A DNA stretch of 64,000 bases from BOG-1112 sp964611335 (lineage in GTDB: Bacteria > Bdellovibrionota_B > Oligoflexia > Oligoflexales > Bog-1112): positions 434,001 to 498,000 of the forward strand of contig CAZSXR010000001.1 of assembly GCA_964611335.1 (NCBI GenBank), read 5' to 3'. The notes beneath the pieces were generated by a model that was given only the letters and a program-made list of their open reading frames with translations, ran no database searches and was not told the DNA's origin. Each line of letters starts with the position of its first letter. Position 1 is the stretch's first letter. Of the stretch, positions 51,637 to 59,433 are shown piece by piece. The translations under genes were made by a program, and so were the position numbers.

Positions 51637-51674
51637 TTTAAATTTCCTTTTTATTTAATTTAATTTCGTATTTA

Positions 51675-52121
51675 TTAAAGATCTGTTTCGTCTTCTTCCG
51701 GTGCAAACATTTCAAAAACAAGGAGACCTGCTTCCGTTGTAATGCGTGGATAGATTTTGCATGATTTTTCAGTGATACCGCTGATATCTGAGGATTCTAA
51801 AAGCCCTCTAATGGGATTTAGGCGTATGAGTTGACTGCGTAGGTCTTCACATCGTTCCGATGCGTTTTTAAGAACTTCAGAACTCACTTCATATTTGCCA
51901 GTCCCTGTAATGGTCCAACCTTCGCTTACCCATCTGCCGCGAACTTTAAGTGCATAATCTTGTGAATTCTTCGGCCACATCCCTACTTTGTGTTCAGTCT
52001 TTGCAACTTTACAAATCATTTCACAGTAGAGAAGACCCTTATTATCTTTGTATTGCAGTCTATCTGCAAATGCGGAGGGAGACATGAGAACACAAAGACT
52101 CAAAACTTTCACAAACTTCAT
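51675..52121 (-). CDS. secreted protein, unknown function
   Basis: 148 residues from ATG 52121 (AAAGGA 7 nt upstream; the frame is open to 52166). Signal peptide MKFVKVLSLCVLMSPSAFA. The mature domain has four Cys and a beta-rich start (LQYKDNKGLLYCEMICKV). Its start lies 31 nt from the palindrome TGAACGATCGTTCA, so repression by the divergent TetR-family gene is likely. No family recognised. Confidence 0.75.
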   Translation of the reverse strand: MKFVKVLSLCVLMSPSAFADRLQYKDNKGLLYCEMICKVAKTEHKVGMWPKNSQDYALKVRGRWVSEGWTITGTGKYEVSSEVLKNASERCEDLRSQLIRLNPIRGLLESSDISGITEKSCKIYPRITTEAGLLVFEMFAPEEDETDL

Positions 52122-52151
52122 AAACATCCTTTCAAAAAAACTGTTAGTAAG

Positions 52152-52165
52152 TGAACGATCGTTCA
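52152..52165. promoter_or_regulatory. TetR-type operator candidate
   Basis: A perfect 14-bp palindrome TGAACGATCGTTCA between the divergent genes at 52121 (minus) and 52262 (plus, TetR family). TetR-family operators often have the TGAACG...CGTTCA form. The position overlaps the probable promoters of both genes. Confidence 0.75.
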
Positions 52166-52261
52166 TATATTATTCTTCTTATCTATGTGTCAACAAAGAA
52201 TTTTACAGTTGGCGTAGAAGTCTGATAGAATGGCGGATGTTATTAATAAAATTGGTATGTT

Positions 52262-52843
52262 ATGGCTAGGCCTTCACGAAAAGAAGAAATTCAAGACAAG
52301 ATATTTAAAGCAGCTTTTGAGCTTTTGAGCGAAGGCGGGTTTGAACAAAGTCCTATGAGTAAACTTGCGAGCCTTTCTGATGTGAGTGTGGGGACGATTT
52401 ATCTTTATTTCCCGAGCAAGGAATTTTTGATTCAGGCCCTTTTTGATTTTGTTCGAGAGCAGATGCAGGTTTCTATTTTAGAAAATTATGATTCCAAAGC
52501 ATCGATTCGTTTTCGATTTAAAACAATCTTTTTAAAAACCTGCGAGTATTACAAAGCGAACAAATCTCATTTTGTATTTATGGATCAGTTTTTGTTGTCT
52601 TCTTACAATAAAGAAGTTTTAGAAGCATTTTCACCTAAACTTAGTGCGGAATTTCTTGCTCTTTTCAATGAAGGAGTAAAGTCTCGTGAACTCAAGGCTA
52701 TTCGTTTTGAAAATGCAATTTCTCTCAGCTATGGTCCCATTGTTTCTCTCTTCAAAAAATTTCATAAAGGCTTCATGAAACTCAATACAGAGACCCTTCT
52801 CGAATTGGAAGAATGCGTATGGCAAGCTGTGTCAAGTTCGTGA
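52262..52843 (+). CDS. TetR/AcrR-family transcriptional regulator
   Basis: 193 residues. The N-terminal DNA-binding domain is typical: RKEEIQDKIFKAAFELLSEG, MSKLASLSDVSVGTIYLYFP (helix-turn-helix) and SKEFLIQALFDFV. The C-terminal ligand-binding half is helical and unassigned. It is transcribed divergently from two secreted-protein genes, with a palindromic operator candidate between them. Autoregulation and control of 51675/51130 is the simplest model. The ligand is unknown. Confidence 0.93.
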   Translation: MARPSRKEEIQDKIFKAAFELLSEGGFEQSPMSKLASLSDVSVGTIYLYFPSKEFLIQALFDFVREQMQVSILENYDSKASIRFRFKTIFLKTCEYYKANKSHFVFMDQFLLSSYNKEVLEAFSPKLSAEFLALFNEGVKSRELKAIRFENAISLSYGPIVSLFKKFHKGFMKLNTETLLELEECVWQAVSSS

Positions 52844-53111
52844 ACTGACTGATCCTAAAGAAGGAGTCTTCAAATACTAAGCAACAGTCATTGCGAATCA
52901 TTGGCTCGAAACGTGAGCAAAGAGGAAGGGGGGCCAAGCTGTAGTGCCCTTCTTTGAAAAGCATGCGTAGCATGCATCGTTAATTGGTCTTTAAATGGAG
53001 AATTCTCGGTCAAATAGGTTGGAATTCCCATCTTTTCAAGAAGTTTGAACCTCACGACTCATGTTTTTTTTTAAGTTGCCGATAAGATCCCCGTTGAGGC
53101 GCGGGGGTTTT

Positions 53112-53621
53112 ATGCTGAAATTAAAAGGAAAAAAAAACGGTTTTACACTGGTAGAGCTTATGGTGGTTGTGGCTATTATCGGAATGCTTGCCGCAATTGC
53201 CTTGCCTAGATTTAAAACTTTCCAAGCAAAAGCAAGACAGGCTGAAGCTAGAGTCAACTTATCAACTATTTTCTCTCTCGAACAATCTTATCAAGCTGAA
53301 AATGATACCTATGCAATTCACGCCCCTGGTTGGGAATGTAATCAATCCAATACAGGTTTAAGTCCTATTGGGTTTTATATTTCTGATTGTACGAATATTA
53401 CCAACTGGCAAATAGGCCCTACAGGACCACGCTATATTTATGACGTTCAAGCTGGTTCTTCCGGTAGTATCATTACAAGTTTCTGGGCAACAGGAAAATC
53501 TGGAGGAACCCCTGCTACAAACAGAGTCTATCCTGGTTGTGCGATACCGGATATGTGGACCATCGATCAGAATAGAAACTTGATTTGCACATCCAACGCT
53601 GCGCAAGCTTGCACAAATTAG
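53112..53621 (+). CDS. type IV pilin-like protein
   Basis: 169 residues from ATG 53112 (GGGGG upstream; frame open from 53061). The leader MLKLKGKKNG is followed by FTLVELMVVVAIIGMLAAIA, the class III prepilin signature with cleavage after Gly10 and Glu at +5. The globular part has two disulphide-capable Cys pairs (ECNQSN...SDCTN and GCAIP...ICTS). It is similar to PilA major pilins that polymerise into retractable fibres. No pilus assembly genes are nearby. The 268 nt before it hold no recognised feature beyond a small GC-rich hairpin near 53089-53105. Confidence 0.92.
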   Translation: MLKLKGKKNGFTLVELMVVVAIIGMLAAIALPRFKTFQAKARQAEARVNLSTIFSLEQSYQAENDTYAIHAPGWECNQSNTGLSPIGFYISDCTNITNWQIGPTGPRYIYDVQAGSSGSIITSFWATGKSGGTPATNRVYPGCAIPDMWTIDQNRNLICTSNAAQACTN

Positions 53622-53640
53622 CTAAGTTGGTATGATAATG

Positions 53641-54240
53641 TTAAAAAAATTCGGAATCAGAATCTTCGTCTGAGCTTGAAGAAAAAAGCCAATGAAAAAT
53701 GTCTGGATTTATTCTTTGACTCCGCAAAAGATCTAAATCTTCTTTATAAATTTTTTCCTCTACTATTAAATTTGGATAACTACAGCAATATATATAATTT
53801 CTTGAAGAAGGCTTAAGCTCTAGTCCTCGAAGTTCATAACGAAATCTATGCTTATTTAAATCTCTTATTTCTTCGGCTATTATTTTAAAGACAGATTTAT
53901 CATTTCCATAATATTGAGTAAGAGTAAGAGCCGCTGGAAAATCCTTGGGGTGGTTGATTCGAAAAACTCTATAAGAACCATGAGTTTCATAACGAATGAG
54001 TATGCGTGACTGAGTGCCATATAGTCTTCCAGAAATACGACCTGAGCGATCTGTGTTCAGTTTTAATTGAACCACAGTAGGGATTAAATCAGGAGTTTCT
54101 TCAGAGAGGGGGATTTTAAGTTTTGAAAAAACAAATAATACGTGCTTATCTTCTCTTGGGACTTTCATGACGGTTTCACGAGCCTGTAGCGAGAAGCTTA
54201 AGATGGACGAACATACAAAAACAAGAAAACTTACCTTCAT
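53641..54240 (-). CDS. secreted protein, unknown function
   Basis: 199 residues from ATG 54240 (GGAG 6 nt upstream; frame open to 54270). Signal peptide MKVSFLVFVCSSILSFSLQA. The mature part is beta-rich in its first half (VVQLKLNTDRSGRISGRLYG). It ends in an acidic tail FSSSSDEDSDSEFF that resembles casein-kinase-II target sites in eukaryotic proteins (observation only). Confidence 0.75.
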   Translation of the reverse strand: MKVSFLVFVCSSILSFSLQARETVMKVPREDKHVLFVFSKLKIPLSEETPDLIPTVVQLKLNTDRSGRISGRLYGTQSRILIRYETHGSYRVFRINHPKDFPAALTLTQYYGNDKSVFKIIAEEIRDLNKHRFRYELRGLELKPSSRNYIYCCSYPNLIVEEKIYKEDLDLLRSQRINPDIFHWLFSSSSDEDSDSEFF

Positions 54241-54507
54241 CTCAACTCCAAATTTTTGAAAAATTATCAATCACACTCTAATAAAAAAAATCCTAAAAAA
54301 CTGCTAGGATTTCAAATAGAAGCGGAACTTAACTTCCTTTTAATGAGAAAATACTAAGAAAAATTGTGCTGGAAATATCATTTTCTGAAGTCATGATGAT
54401 TAAATAATTATCGGATTTAACTTTGAAAGCCCTCTCCTCAGTTCAATTCTACTTAAAGAATACTCATCCTTCCTATGAAAAACTTATTGAAACTTTATGG
54501 AGATTTT

Positions 54508-55101
54508 ATGAAAGAAAAATTTTTGTCTGCTTTTTTAATGTCTACTATTTCTATGTTTTCCTATGCGAATTCCACCTGTTATGATTTTAGTGGTCACTAT
54601 CAATTCGAGGGAGAATGTACTCCTTCAGAAGAACTTATTTTACCACAAGGGTCGAGCTTCTCTCCGTATCCAGGAGTTCAAGCCCCCATGACAAGCAAAG
54701 GAACTTTCGAAATCAAGCAGGAAGGGTGTGAGAAGGTCACTTTCATCTCACACGCCGTAATCACATATATTCCTGACTCTATGAAGAAAGATTTCCCTGA
54801 TGGGATTCTCACAGAAAATTATGAATTCATTAATTTTTATGATGGGGATTGGTTACATGGAACAAAGAAAATAGTTTCCATCGATAATGATGAACTGAAG
54901 TTAGAATATCATTCATGGAAGGATTGGTCGGTCAATCCATTAGTTTTTTTCTTAAGGTCAACAATGAAATCTAAATGGCGTATAAAAAAGACAGATGTTT
55001 TAAAAAACTATAATTTAGAAATTAAAGCTACTCATAAAACTTGGGCTGATATACTGCCAGAAAGAAGAAATGTAAGATGTCTTTTGAAAAAAGGCATTTA
55101 G
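54508..55101 (+). CDS. secreted protein, unknown function
   Basis: 197 residues from ATG 54508 (GGAG 6 nt upstream). Signal peptide MKEKFLSAFLMSTISMFSYA. The mature part starts CYDFSGHYQFEGEC and has a beta-barrel-like alternation (GTFEIKQEGCEKVTFISHAV), reminiscent of small lipocalin-like periplasmic proteins. No family assigned. It is followed by the inverted repeat at 55126. Confidence 0.75.
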   Translation: MKEKFLSAFLMSTISMFSYANSTCYDFSGHYQFEGECTPSEELILPQGSSFSPYPGVQAPMTSKGTFEIKQEGCEKVTFISHAVITYIPDSMKKDFPDGILTENYEFINFYDGDWLHGTKKIVSIDNDELKLEYHSWKDWSVNPLVFFLRSTMKSKWRIKKTDVLKNYNLEIKATHKTWADILPERRNVRCLLKKGI

Positions 55102-55125
55102 AGCAAGTTTCACCTTTTTAAGGTA

Positions 55126-55172
55126 GTGTCGAATCAATTGTGTGAATTCTTGTAACACAGTTGATTCGACAC
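55126..55172. promoter_or_regulatory. 18-bp inverted repeat upstream of HIT gene
   Basis: Arms 55126-55143 (GTGTCGAATCAATTGTGT) and 55155-55172, complementary with one T:G wobble, loop of 11 nt. No T tract. It lies 16 nt before the HIT-family ATG, so in the transcript it would sit next to the start codon. Confidence 0.7.
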
Positions 55173-55188
55173 GGCCTATTGGAATCCC

Positions 55189-55716
55189 ATGACACAGGAA
55201 CAATGCAACATTTGTGCTTGGTTTGACGAAACGGAAGAAAAGCGCATAGTTCTTCGGAGCAAGTTTTTCACACTTTTTTTTCCTAAGGATCCCATGGTCT
55301 ATAGAGAGGACGGTGGGCATCTGATTGTCGTTCCCAATCGTCACGTCATTGATCTGCGATTTTTTTCAAAAGACGAGAGTCTTGAATATATGGCTTTTCT
55401 GCGTACAGCTTCAGAAATCATGTATGACTGTGTACCGACCTTCTCAATACCGGTTGGCCGAGTCAACTATCATGATAATGGCAATCTGGAAGCTGATAAG
55501 AAAGCAGGTGCTCACCAGCACATGCACATTTATGGTAGATCTCGAAACGCGATTTTGCAAAAATGGAAATCTCACCTTAGGTTTCCGGACTGGAATCCGA
55601 ACGATTCCTACTATATCGAAGCCAGCCACTTTACAGACGCTGAAAAAGAAATTATCCGAAAATTCGCTCGAACAAGTTTTCCCAGAAATCTAGCGATGCA
55701 AATGACTAGCCTCTAG
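55189..55716 (+). CDS. HIT-family nucleotide hydrolase/transferase
   Basis: 175 residues, cytoplasmic. Contains GGHLIVVPNRHVIDLRFFS and the histidine triad AGAHQHMHIYG (His-x-His-x-His) at about residues 108-117. N-terminal CNICAW could be half of a zinc site as in HINT/GalT-like members. HIT proteins hydrolyse nucleoside phosphoramidates or dinucleoside polyphosphates. The C-terminal ~50 residues extend past the usual core. The stem-loop just upstream may control translation. Confidence 0.85.
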   Translation: MTQEQCNICAWFDETEEKRIVLRSKFFTLFFPKDPMVYREDGGHLIVVPNRHVIDLRFFSKDESLEYMAFLRTASEIMYDCVPTFSIPVGRVNYHDNGNLEADKKAGAHQHMHIYGRSRNAILQKWKSHLRFPDWNPNDSYYIEASHFTDAEKEIIRKFARTSFPRNLAMQMTSL

Positions 55717-55936
55717 TCCATCTTCTTTGATCCCTTCATTAAACATCATCTGTGCACCCTGTAGCTTTCATTCTCCTTAGATTTAGAACTAGAATACATA
55801 GAAAGAATTTTGGTATCACGAATATGTCCACCAAGATAGGCAGTCCTTAGAAAAATGGTGATTGAGTGATTTGAATAAGCCTAGTTCTTTTCTGGTCGTG
55901 TGGAAGTAATGGAGTTAAATGGAGATCTAGTCGATC

Positions 55937-56359
55937 TCAGGCAAATAAGTCTAAAGCTTTGTCAAAATCATCTTCATCCACGTAGATTTTTAGAAAAAGG
56001 TCTGTTTTTAAATACTCGGGCTTTGGTTTGAAATGATCATGTGCTGCAGTGTGGCGAATTTTATGCTTTTTTAGTAAATTGATAGAAGTCTGGAATTCAA
56101 TTTCATTGTCAAAAACACTGAGAAGTTCAGATCCATCATCTTCTTGAGTTTCGAAACTTTCAACAAGACGAAAGCGAGGAGCTTTGAAACCATCGATAAG
56201 AACTTCCTCTTCAAACATGCTTTTTGGTCTTACCCATGTTTCAAATTTTCCATACATGCTACAGTAGATGACCATATCTTCAAGGGTTTCTGTGTGTTTT
56301 GCTATATCAATAACTTGGTAAAATTTCCCTTTGTAGTGTTGATATAATCCGAATTCCAT
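55937..56359 (-). CDS. DUF1653-domain protein
   Basis: 140 residues from ATG 56359 (GGTGGAG 7 nt upstream). The N-terminal ~65 residues LYQHYKGKFYQVIDIAKHTE, MVIYCSMYG, TWVRPKSMFEEEV are the DUF1653 fold (small beta-barrel, function unknown). The C-terminal half, with HKIRHTAAHDHFKPK and KIYVDEDDFDKALDLF, is a second small domain. Cytoplasmic. Confidence 0.82.
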   Translation of the reverse strand: MEFGLYQHYKGKFYQVIDIAKHTETLEDMVIYCSMYGKFETWVRPKSMFEEEVLIDGFKAPRFRLVESFETQEDDGSELLSVFDNEIEFQTSINLLKKHKIRHTAAHDHFKPKPEYLKTDLFLKIYVDEDDFDKALDLFA

Positions 56360-56653
56360 AAGTTTGCTCCACCTATTATTTCCCATCTTTTAGAACGAAT
56401 TGGTTATTCTTCTCAAATTCTAAAATGAAGGAATCTGTAATTTGTTCATTTACTTTTTAAAAAGTAGAAGAGTCTCGGCTAGAGAATGTGCTGTTATATC
56501 GCATTTAGCCTAGCCGTGCTATACGAAAGTTTAGAAACGCTTGCCTTCATTTTTTCAAAACTGTATAGGAGACCACGTTCTTGCACATGAATGTTTCAAA
56601 GGATCTGAAGCATTTGAACTATCCGTTAGATTCTCATACAAAGGAGGGTATCT

Positions 56654-57097
56654 ATGCTGTATAGCTTTCGCAAAAGGTTTATTTTTGTCTTGTGTCTACT
56701 TAGTTTTTCTCCCAGTGGATTTAGCTATCCTGAAAGTCGCCTCGAAAGAGAACGAAATCTGAACTATCTAATACGTATGAGATCTCAAATTACGGAGCGC
56801 TTTTCAGACACAGACTCATCTGGAATTGACACAGACTCATCTGGAATTGACACAGACTCATCTGGAATCGACACAGAGTCTTATACAAACAAACCAACAC
56901 CTTCTTCTCCTCATCAAGATAATATCCATCCTAATTATTACCTACTGAGTATACCTATTGTAGCTATTCCTATTTTTATAGTGATTCTTTTTTATCCGCT
57001 GTACGTATCACGTTTTGGCGCTCCCCAATGGCGAGAGACTGCTCCCATAAGTACCGCTGATCCATTCGAAAATTCACACAATTGCATTCAACATTAA
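56654..57097 (+). CDS. secreted membrane-anchored protein with (DTDSSGI)3 repeat
   Basis: 147 residues, AAAGGAGG before the ATG. Signal peptide ends near SPSGFSYP. A triple DTDSSGI repeat, then a strong helix (YYLLSIPIVAIPIFIVILFYPLYV), leaving a short C-terminal tail. It precedes the RING/IBR gene by 14 nt with a good ribosome-binding site between, so the two are an operon. It could be a membrane partner of that protein. No family recognised. Confidence 0.75.
   Translation: MLYSFRKRFIFVLCLLSFSPSGFSYPESRLERERNLNYLIRMRSQITERFSDTDSSGIDTDSSGIDTDSSGIDTESYTNKPTPSSPHQDNIHPNYYLLSIPIVAIPIFIVILFYPLYVSRFGAPQWRETAPISTADPFENSHNCIQH
56807..56869 (+). repeat. 3 x 21-bp tandem repeat
   Basis: Three almost identical units starting GACACAGACTCATCTGGAAT, each encoding DTDSSGI, in frame in the gene at 56654. 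Copy number is likely to vary by slippage. Confidence 0.95.
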
Positions 57098-57111
57098 GGA
57101 AGTGAGATTTT

Positions 57112-57912
57112 ATGGAAAAGTTAGTGTGTGTTATCTTTTGTCTTTTCAGCTCCCTTGTATATGCAGCTGCAGAAGAAATGAATCCTGATGATTACATGGA
57201 GGTTCCCATAGATCCGAATTCTGTCGGTGAAGTGTGTTGCATATGTTTAGATCAAATGACAGACGAAGAGATTTCTAAAAATCAGACTATGAATGCTAAC
57301 AAGATTCATGATGGGTGCAGTGCTCGGGAGAATTACTTTGCTCATAAGGATTGTTTTTTTAAAGGGTTAAAAGTTCAAATCTTATCAGGAGTTGCAAAAA
57401 TCCAGTTTAAATTTTCTTCGGAATTATTTGCAGACGTTCCCGTTTTATTTTACGATCCAACTTACATTGTTGATTTTCTTTATGAGTACTTTGCAAAAGC
57501 AGAAGAATCAGAGCAAGAAGAGCTTGAAACTCTTATTTCAGAATATATTAAAAATTGGGAGAAGTTTGCAAATCGCATTGCAAAACAAGTTCCATGTCAA
57601 AATCCTGAATGTGATGCTATGTATCCCAATCCCGATCAAGATATTTACTATAAGCCTGTTGGTCAAATCTGCGAAAAATGCGGAACAATATATAGTAAAG
57701 CGGCATTTTCAAAGCTTGATGAAGAAACTTTGAAAAATGCTCGTCTCTGTCCCTCTTGTGGAGATATCGTAGAAAGAATTGATGGGTGTGACAACATGAG
57801 GTGTGGTCATTGTAAAACAAGCTTTCATTGGAGCAAAGCAGGGCGTATTAAGAAAATTGCATGGGGATCAGACTCTACAAAACCTCCCCATCGCTCGTGT
57901 TCCTTGATGTAA
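57112..57912 (+). CDS. secreted RING-IBR-RING (RBR-like) E3 ubiquitin-ligase candidate with CaaX C-terminus
   Basis: 266 residues. Signal peptide MEKLVCVIFCLFSSLVYAAA. RING1-like zinc ligands: VCCICLDQM (Cys42/43/45), GCS (Cys69), HKDCF (His78, Cys81). IBR-like: PCQNPEC (Cys162, 167) and ICEKCG (Cys187, 190). RING2/Rcat-like: LCPSCGDIVERIDGCDNMRC then GHCKTSFHW (Cys213, 216, 226, 231, 234, His239). The Gly-Cys226 matches the position of the ubiquitin-accepting Cys of parkin/HHARI-type ligases. The last four residues, Cys-Ser-Leu-Met, form a CaaX farnesylation box preceded by basic residues. All of this is eukaryote-like. A bacterium would use it in a host cell. Catalysis is unproven. Confidence 0.8.
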   Translation: MEKLVCVIFCLFSSLVYAAAEEMNPDDYMEVPIDPNSVGEVCCICLDQMTDEEISKNQTMNANKIHDGCSARENYFAHKDCFFKGLKVQILSGVAKIQFKFSSELFADVPVLFYDPTYIVDFLYEYFAKAEESEQEELETLISEYIKNWEKFANRIAKQVPCQNPECDAMYPNPDQDIYYKPVGQICEKCGTIYSKAAFSKLDEETLKNARLCPSCGDIVERIDGCDNMRCGHCKTSFHWSKAGRIKKIAWGSDSTKPPHRSCSLM

Positions 57913-58037
57913 TCAGACCTCTTTTGTTCCGCAATATATATCGCAAATATTTCTTGTCTTCTTCAAACTAGGGGTGAAAGTTAAGCTGTGGTATGTTCGT
58001 GAGGCATATCAATTCACCCTAAGAAGAAGGCTTCATT

Positions 58038-59303
58038 ATGACACGTTCCTCTTCTCAAAATTTAGATTACTCTCATTTTCTTTCTTCAAATCAACGTGTT
58101 TTTATACATGGCGCTGCTGCAACTCCTTCACGTTTGATAGGGCAACTCCTTTCGCAAGCGGCTCAATTTCGAAATGTTGAAATTATGCACTTGCATACGT
58201 TTGGAGAAGCTGCTTATGCGAATCCGGAATATAATGAGTCTTTTCATGTGTCGAGTCTTTTTGTCGGTGCAAATTTACGAAAAAAAATGAAACCTGGAGT
58301 TGTAGATTATATTCCATGTTTTCTTTCTGAAATTCCAAAACTCTTTCGTTCAGGACGACGTGCGCCGGACCTTGCAATTTTACAAGTGTCTGCGCCAGAT
58401 AAACATGGTTACTGTACTTTAGGCACAAGCGTCGATATTGCGCTAGCAGCTTGCGAAAGTGCAAAATTTGTCATCGCTGAAATTAATAAGCAAATGCCAA
58501 GAGTCCATGGGGATGGATTCATTCCCTTCAAGAGATTTGCTGCAAGTATTGAAGTTGATGAAGCTCTTCCTGAACTTCCACTTCACAAGCTGAGTCCTGA
58601 AGATATCAAAATTGGACACTACTGTGCATCTTTGATTGAAGATTCTTCCACATTACAAGCGGGAATTGGAAGCATTCCAGATGCGATATTACAAAGTTTG
58701 AAGGGTCATAAGCATCTTGGTATTCACACCGAAACATGGTCGGATGGAATGATGGATCTTATTCTTTCAGGCGCTGTGGATAATTCTTGCAAGCGTATTC
58801 ATGTTGGAAAAACAGTTTCAGGTTTTGTTCAAGGAACGAGAAAACTTTATGATTTTATTCATGACAACCCATCTGTCGTACAATTGGATGTTGCGTATGT
58901 GAATAATGTCGAGAAAATTGCGAAAAATCCTAAAGTCGTGGCTATCAACTCCGCAGTAGAAATCGATTTAACAGGGCAGATATGTGCTGATTCTGTAGGT
59001 TCACACATTATTTCAGGAGTGGGTGGACAAATGGACTTCATGCGGGGTGCTTCCCTCTCTCAAGGAGGAAAACCTATCATAGCTATCTCATCTCGAACCC
59101 AGAAAGGGGAATCTAAAATTGTGATGCATTTGAAACCTGGAGCCGGTGTTGTTACTACTCGCGCTCATGTTCATTACGTTGTCACGGAATATGGAATTGC
59201 AGATCTTTATGGAAAAACTTTAAACGAAAGGGCAAAGGCTCTGATCGCAATCGCACATCCTGAAGATCGTGAAAGATTGAGTTTTGAATGGAAAAAACAG
59301 TAA
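58038..59303 (+). CDS. acetyl-CoA hydrolase/CoA-transferase family protein (4-hydroxybutyrate CoA-transferase-like)
   Basis: 421 residues, cytoplasmic. Class I CoA-transferase signatures: FIHGAAATPSRLIGQLLS, APDKHGYCTLGTSVDIA, LQAGIGSIPDAIL (CoA-binding glycine motif), LGIHTETWSDGMMDLI with the catalytic Glu, VGSHIISGVGGQMDFMRGA and ERAKALIAIAHPEDRE. It transfers CoA between acetyl-CoA and short acyl groups. AAGAAGG upstream of the ATG. It stands alone among secreted-protein genes and has more balanced codon use, as expected of a core metabolic gene. Confidence 0.92.
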   Translation: MTRSSSQNLDYSHFLSSNQRVFIHGAAATPSRLIGQLLSQAAQFRNVEIMHLHTFGEAAYANPEYNESFHVSSLFVGANLRKKMKPGVVDYIPCFLSEIPKLFRSGRRAPDLAILQVSAPDKHGYCTLGTSVDIALAACESAKFVIAEINKQMPRVHGDGFIPFKRFAASIEVDEALPELPLHKLSPEDIKIGHYCASLIEDSSTLQAGIGSIPDAILQSLKGHKHLGIHTETWSDGMMDLILSGAVDNSCKRIHVGKTVSGFVQGTRKLYDFIHDNPSVVQLDVAYVNNVEKIAKNPKVVAINSAVEIDLTGQICADSVGSHIISGVGGQMDFMRGASLSQGGKPIIAISSRTQKGESKIVMHLKPGAGVVTTRAHVHYVVTEYGIADLYGKTLNERAKALIAIAHPEDRERLSFEWKKQ

Positions 59304-59433
59304 TTATTTTAGATTTGAAAAAAGCACTCCTGAAAGCTAATACGTATTCTAAGTATACGGTCAAATTTAACCTATTCAACTAAATATAAAAAATTCCGAA
59401 GACTCTAACGACCATGAGTATTAGGAGCTTTTC

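Noticed and set aside
53061..53111. Longer N-terminus for the pilin or a riboswitch ahead of it
   Set aside because: The upstream extension destroys the short basic leader needed for prepilin cleavage, and I could not match the region to a c-di-GMP (GEMM) riboswitch core.
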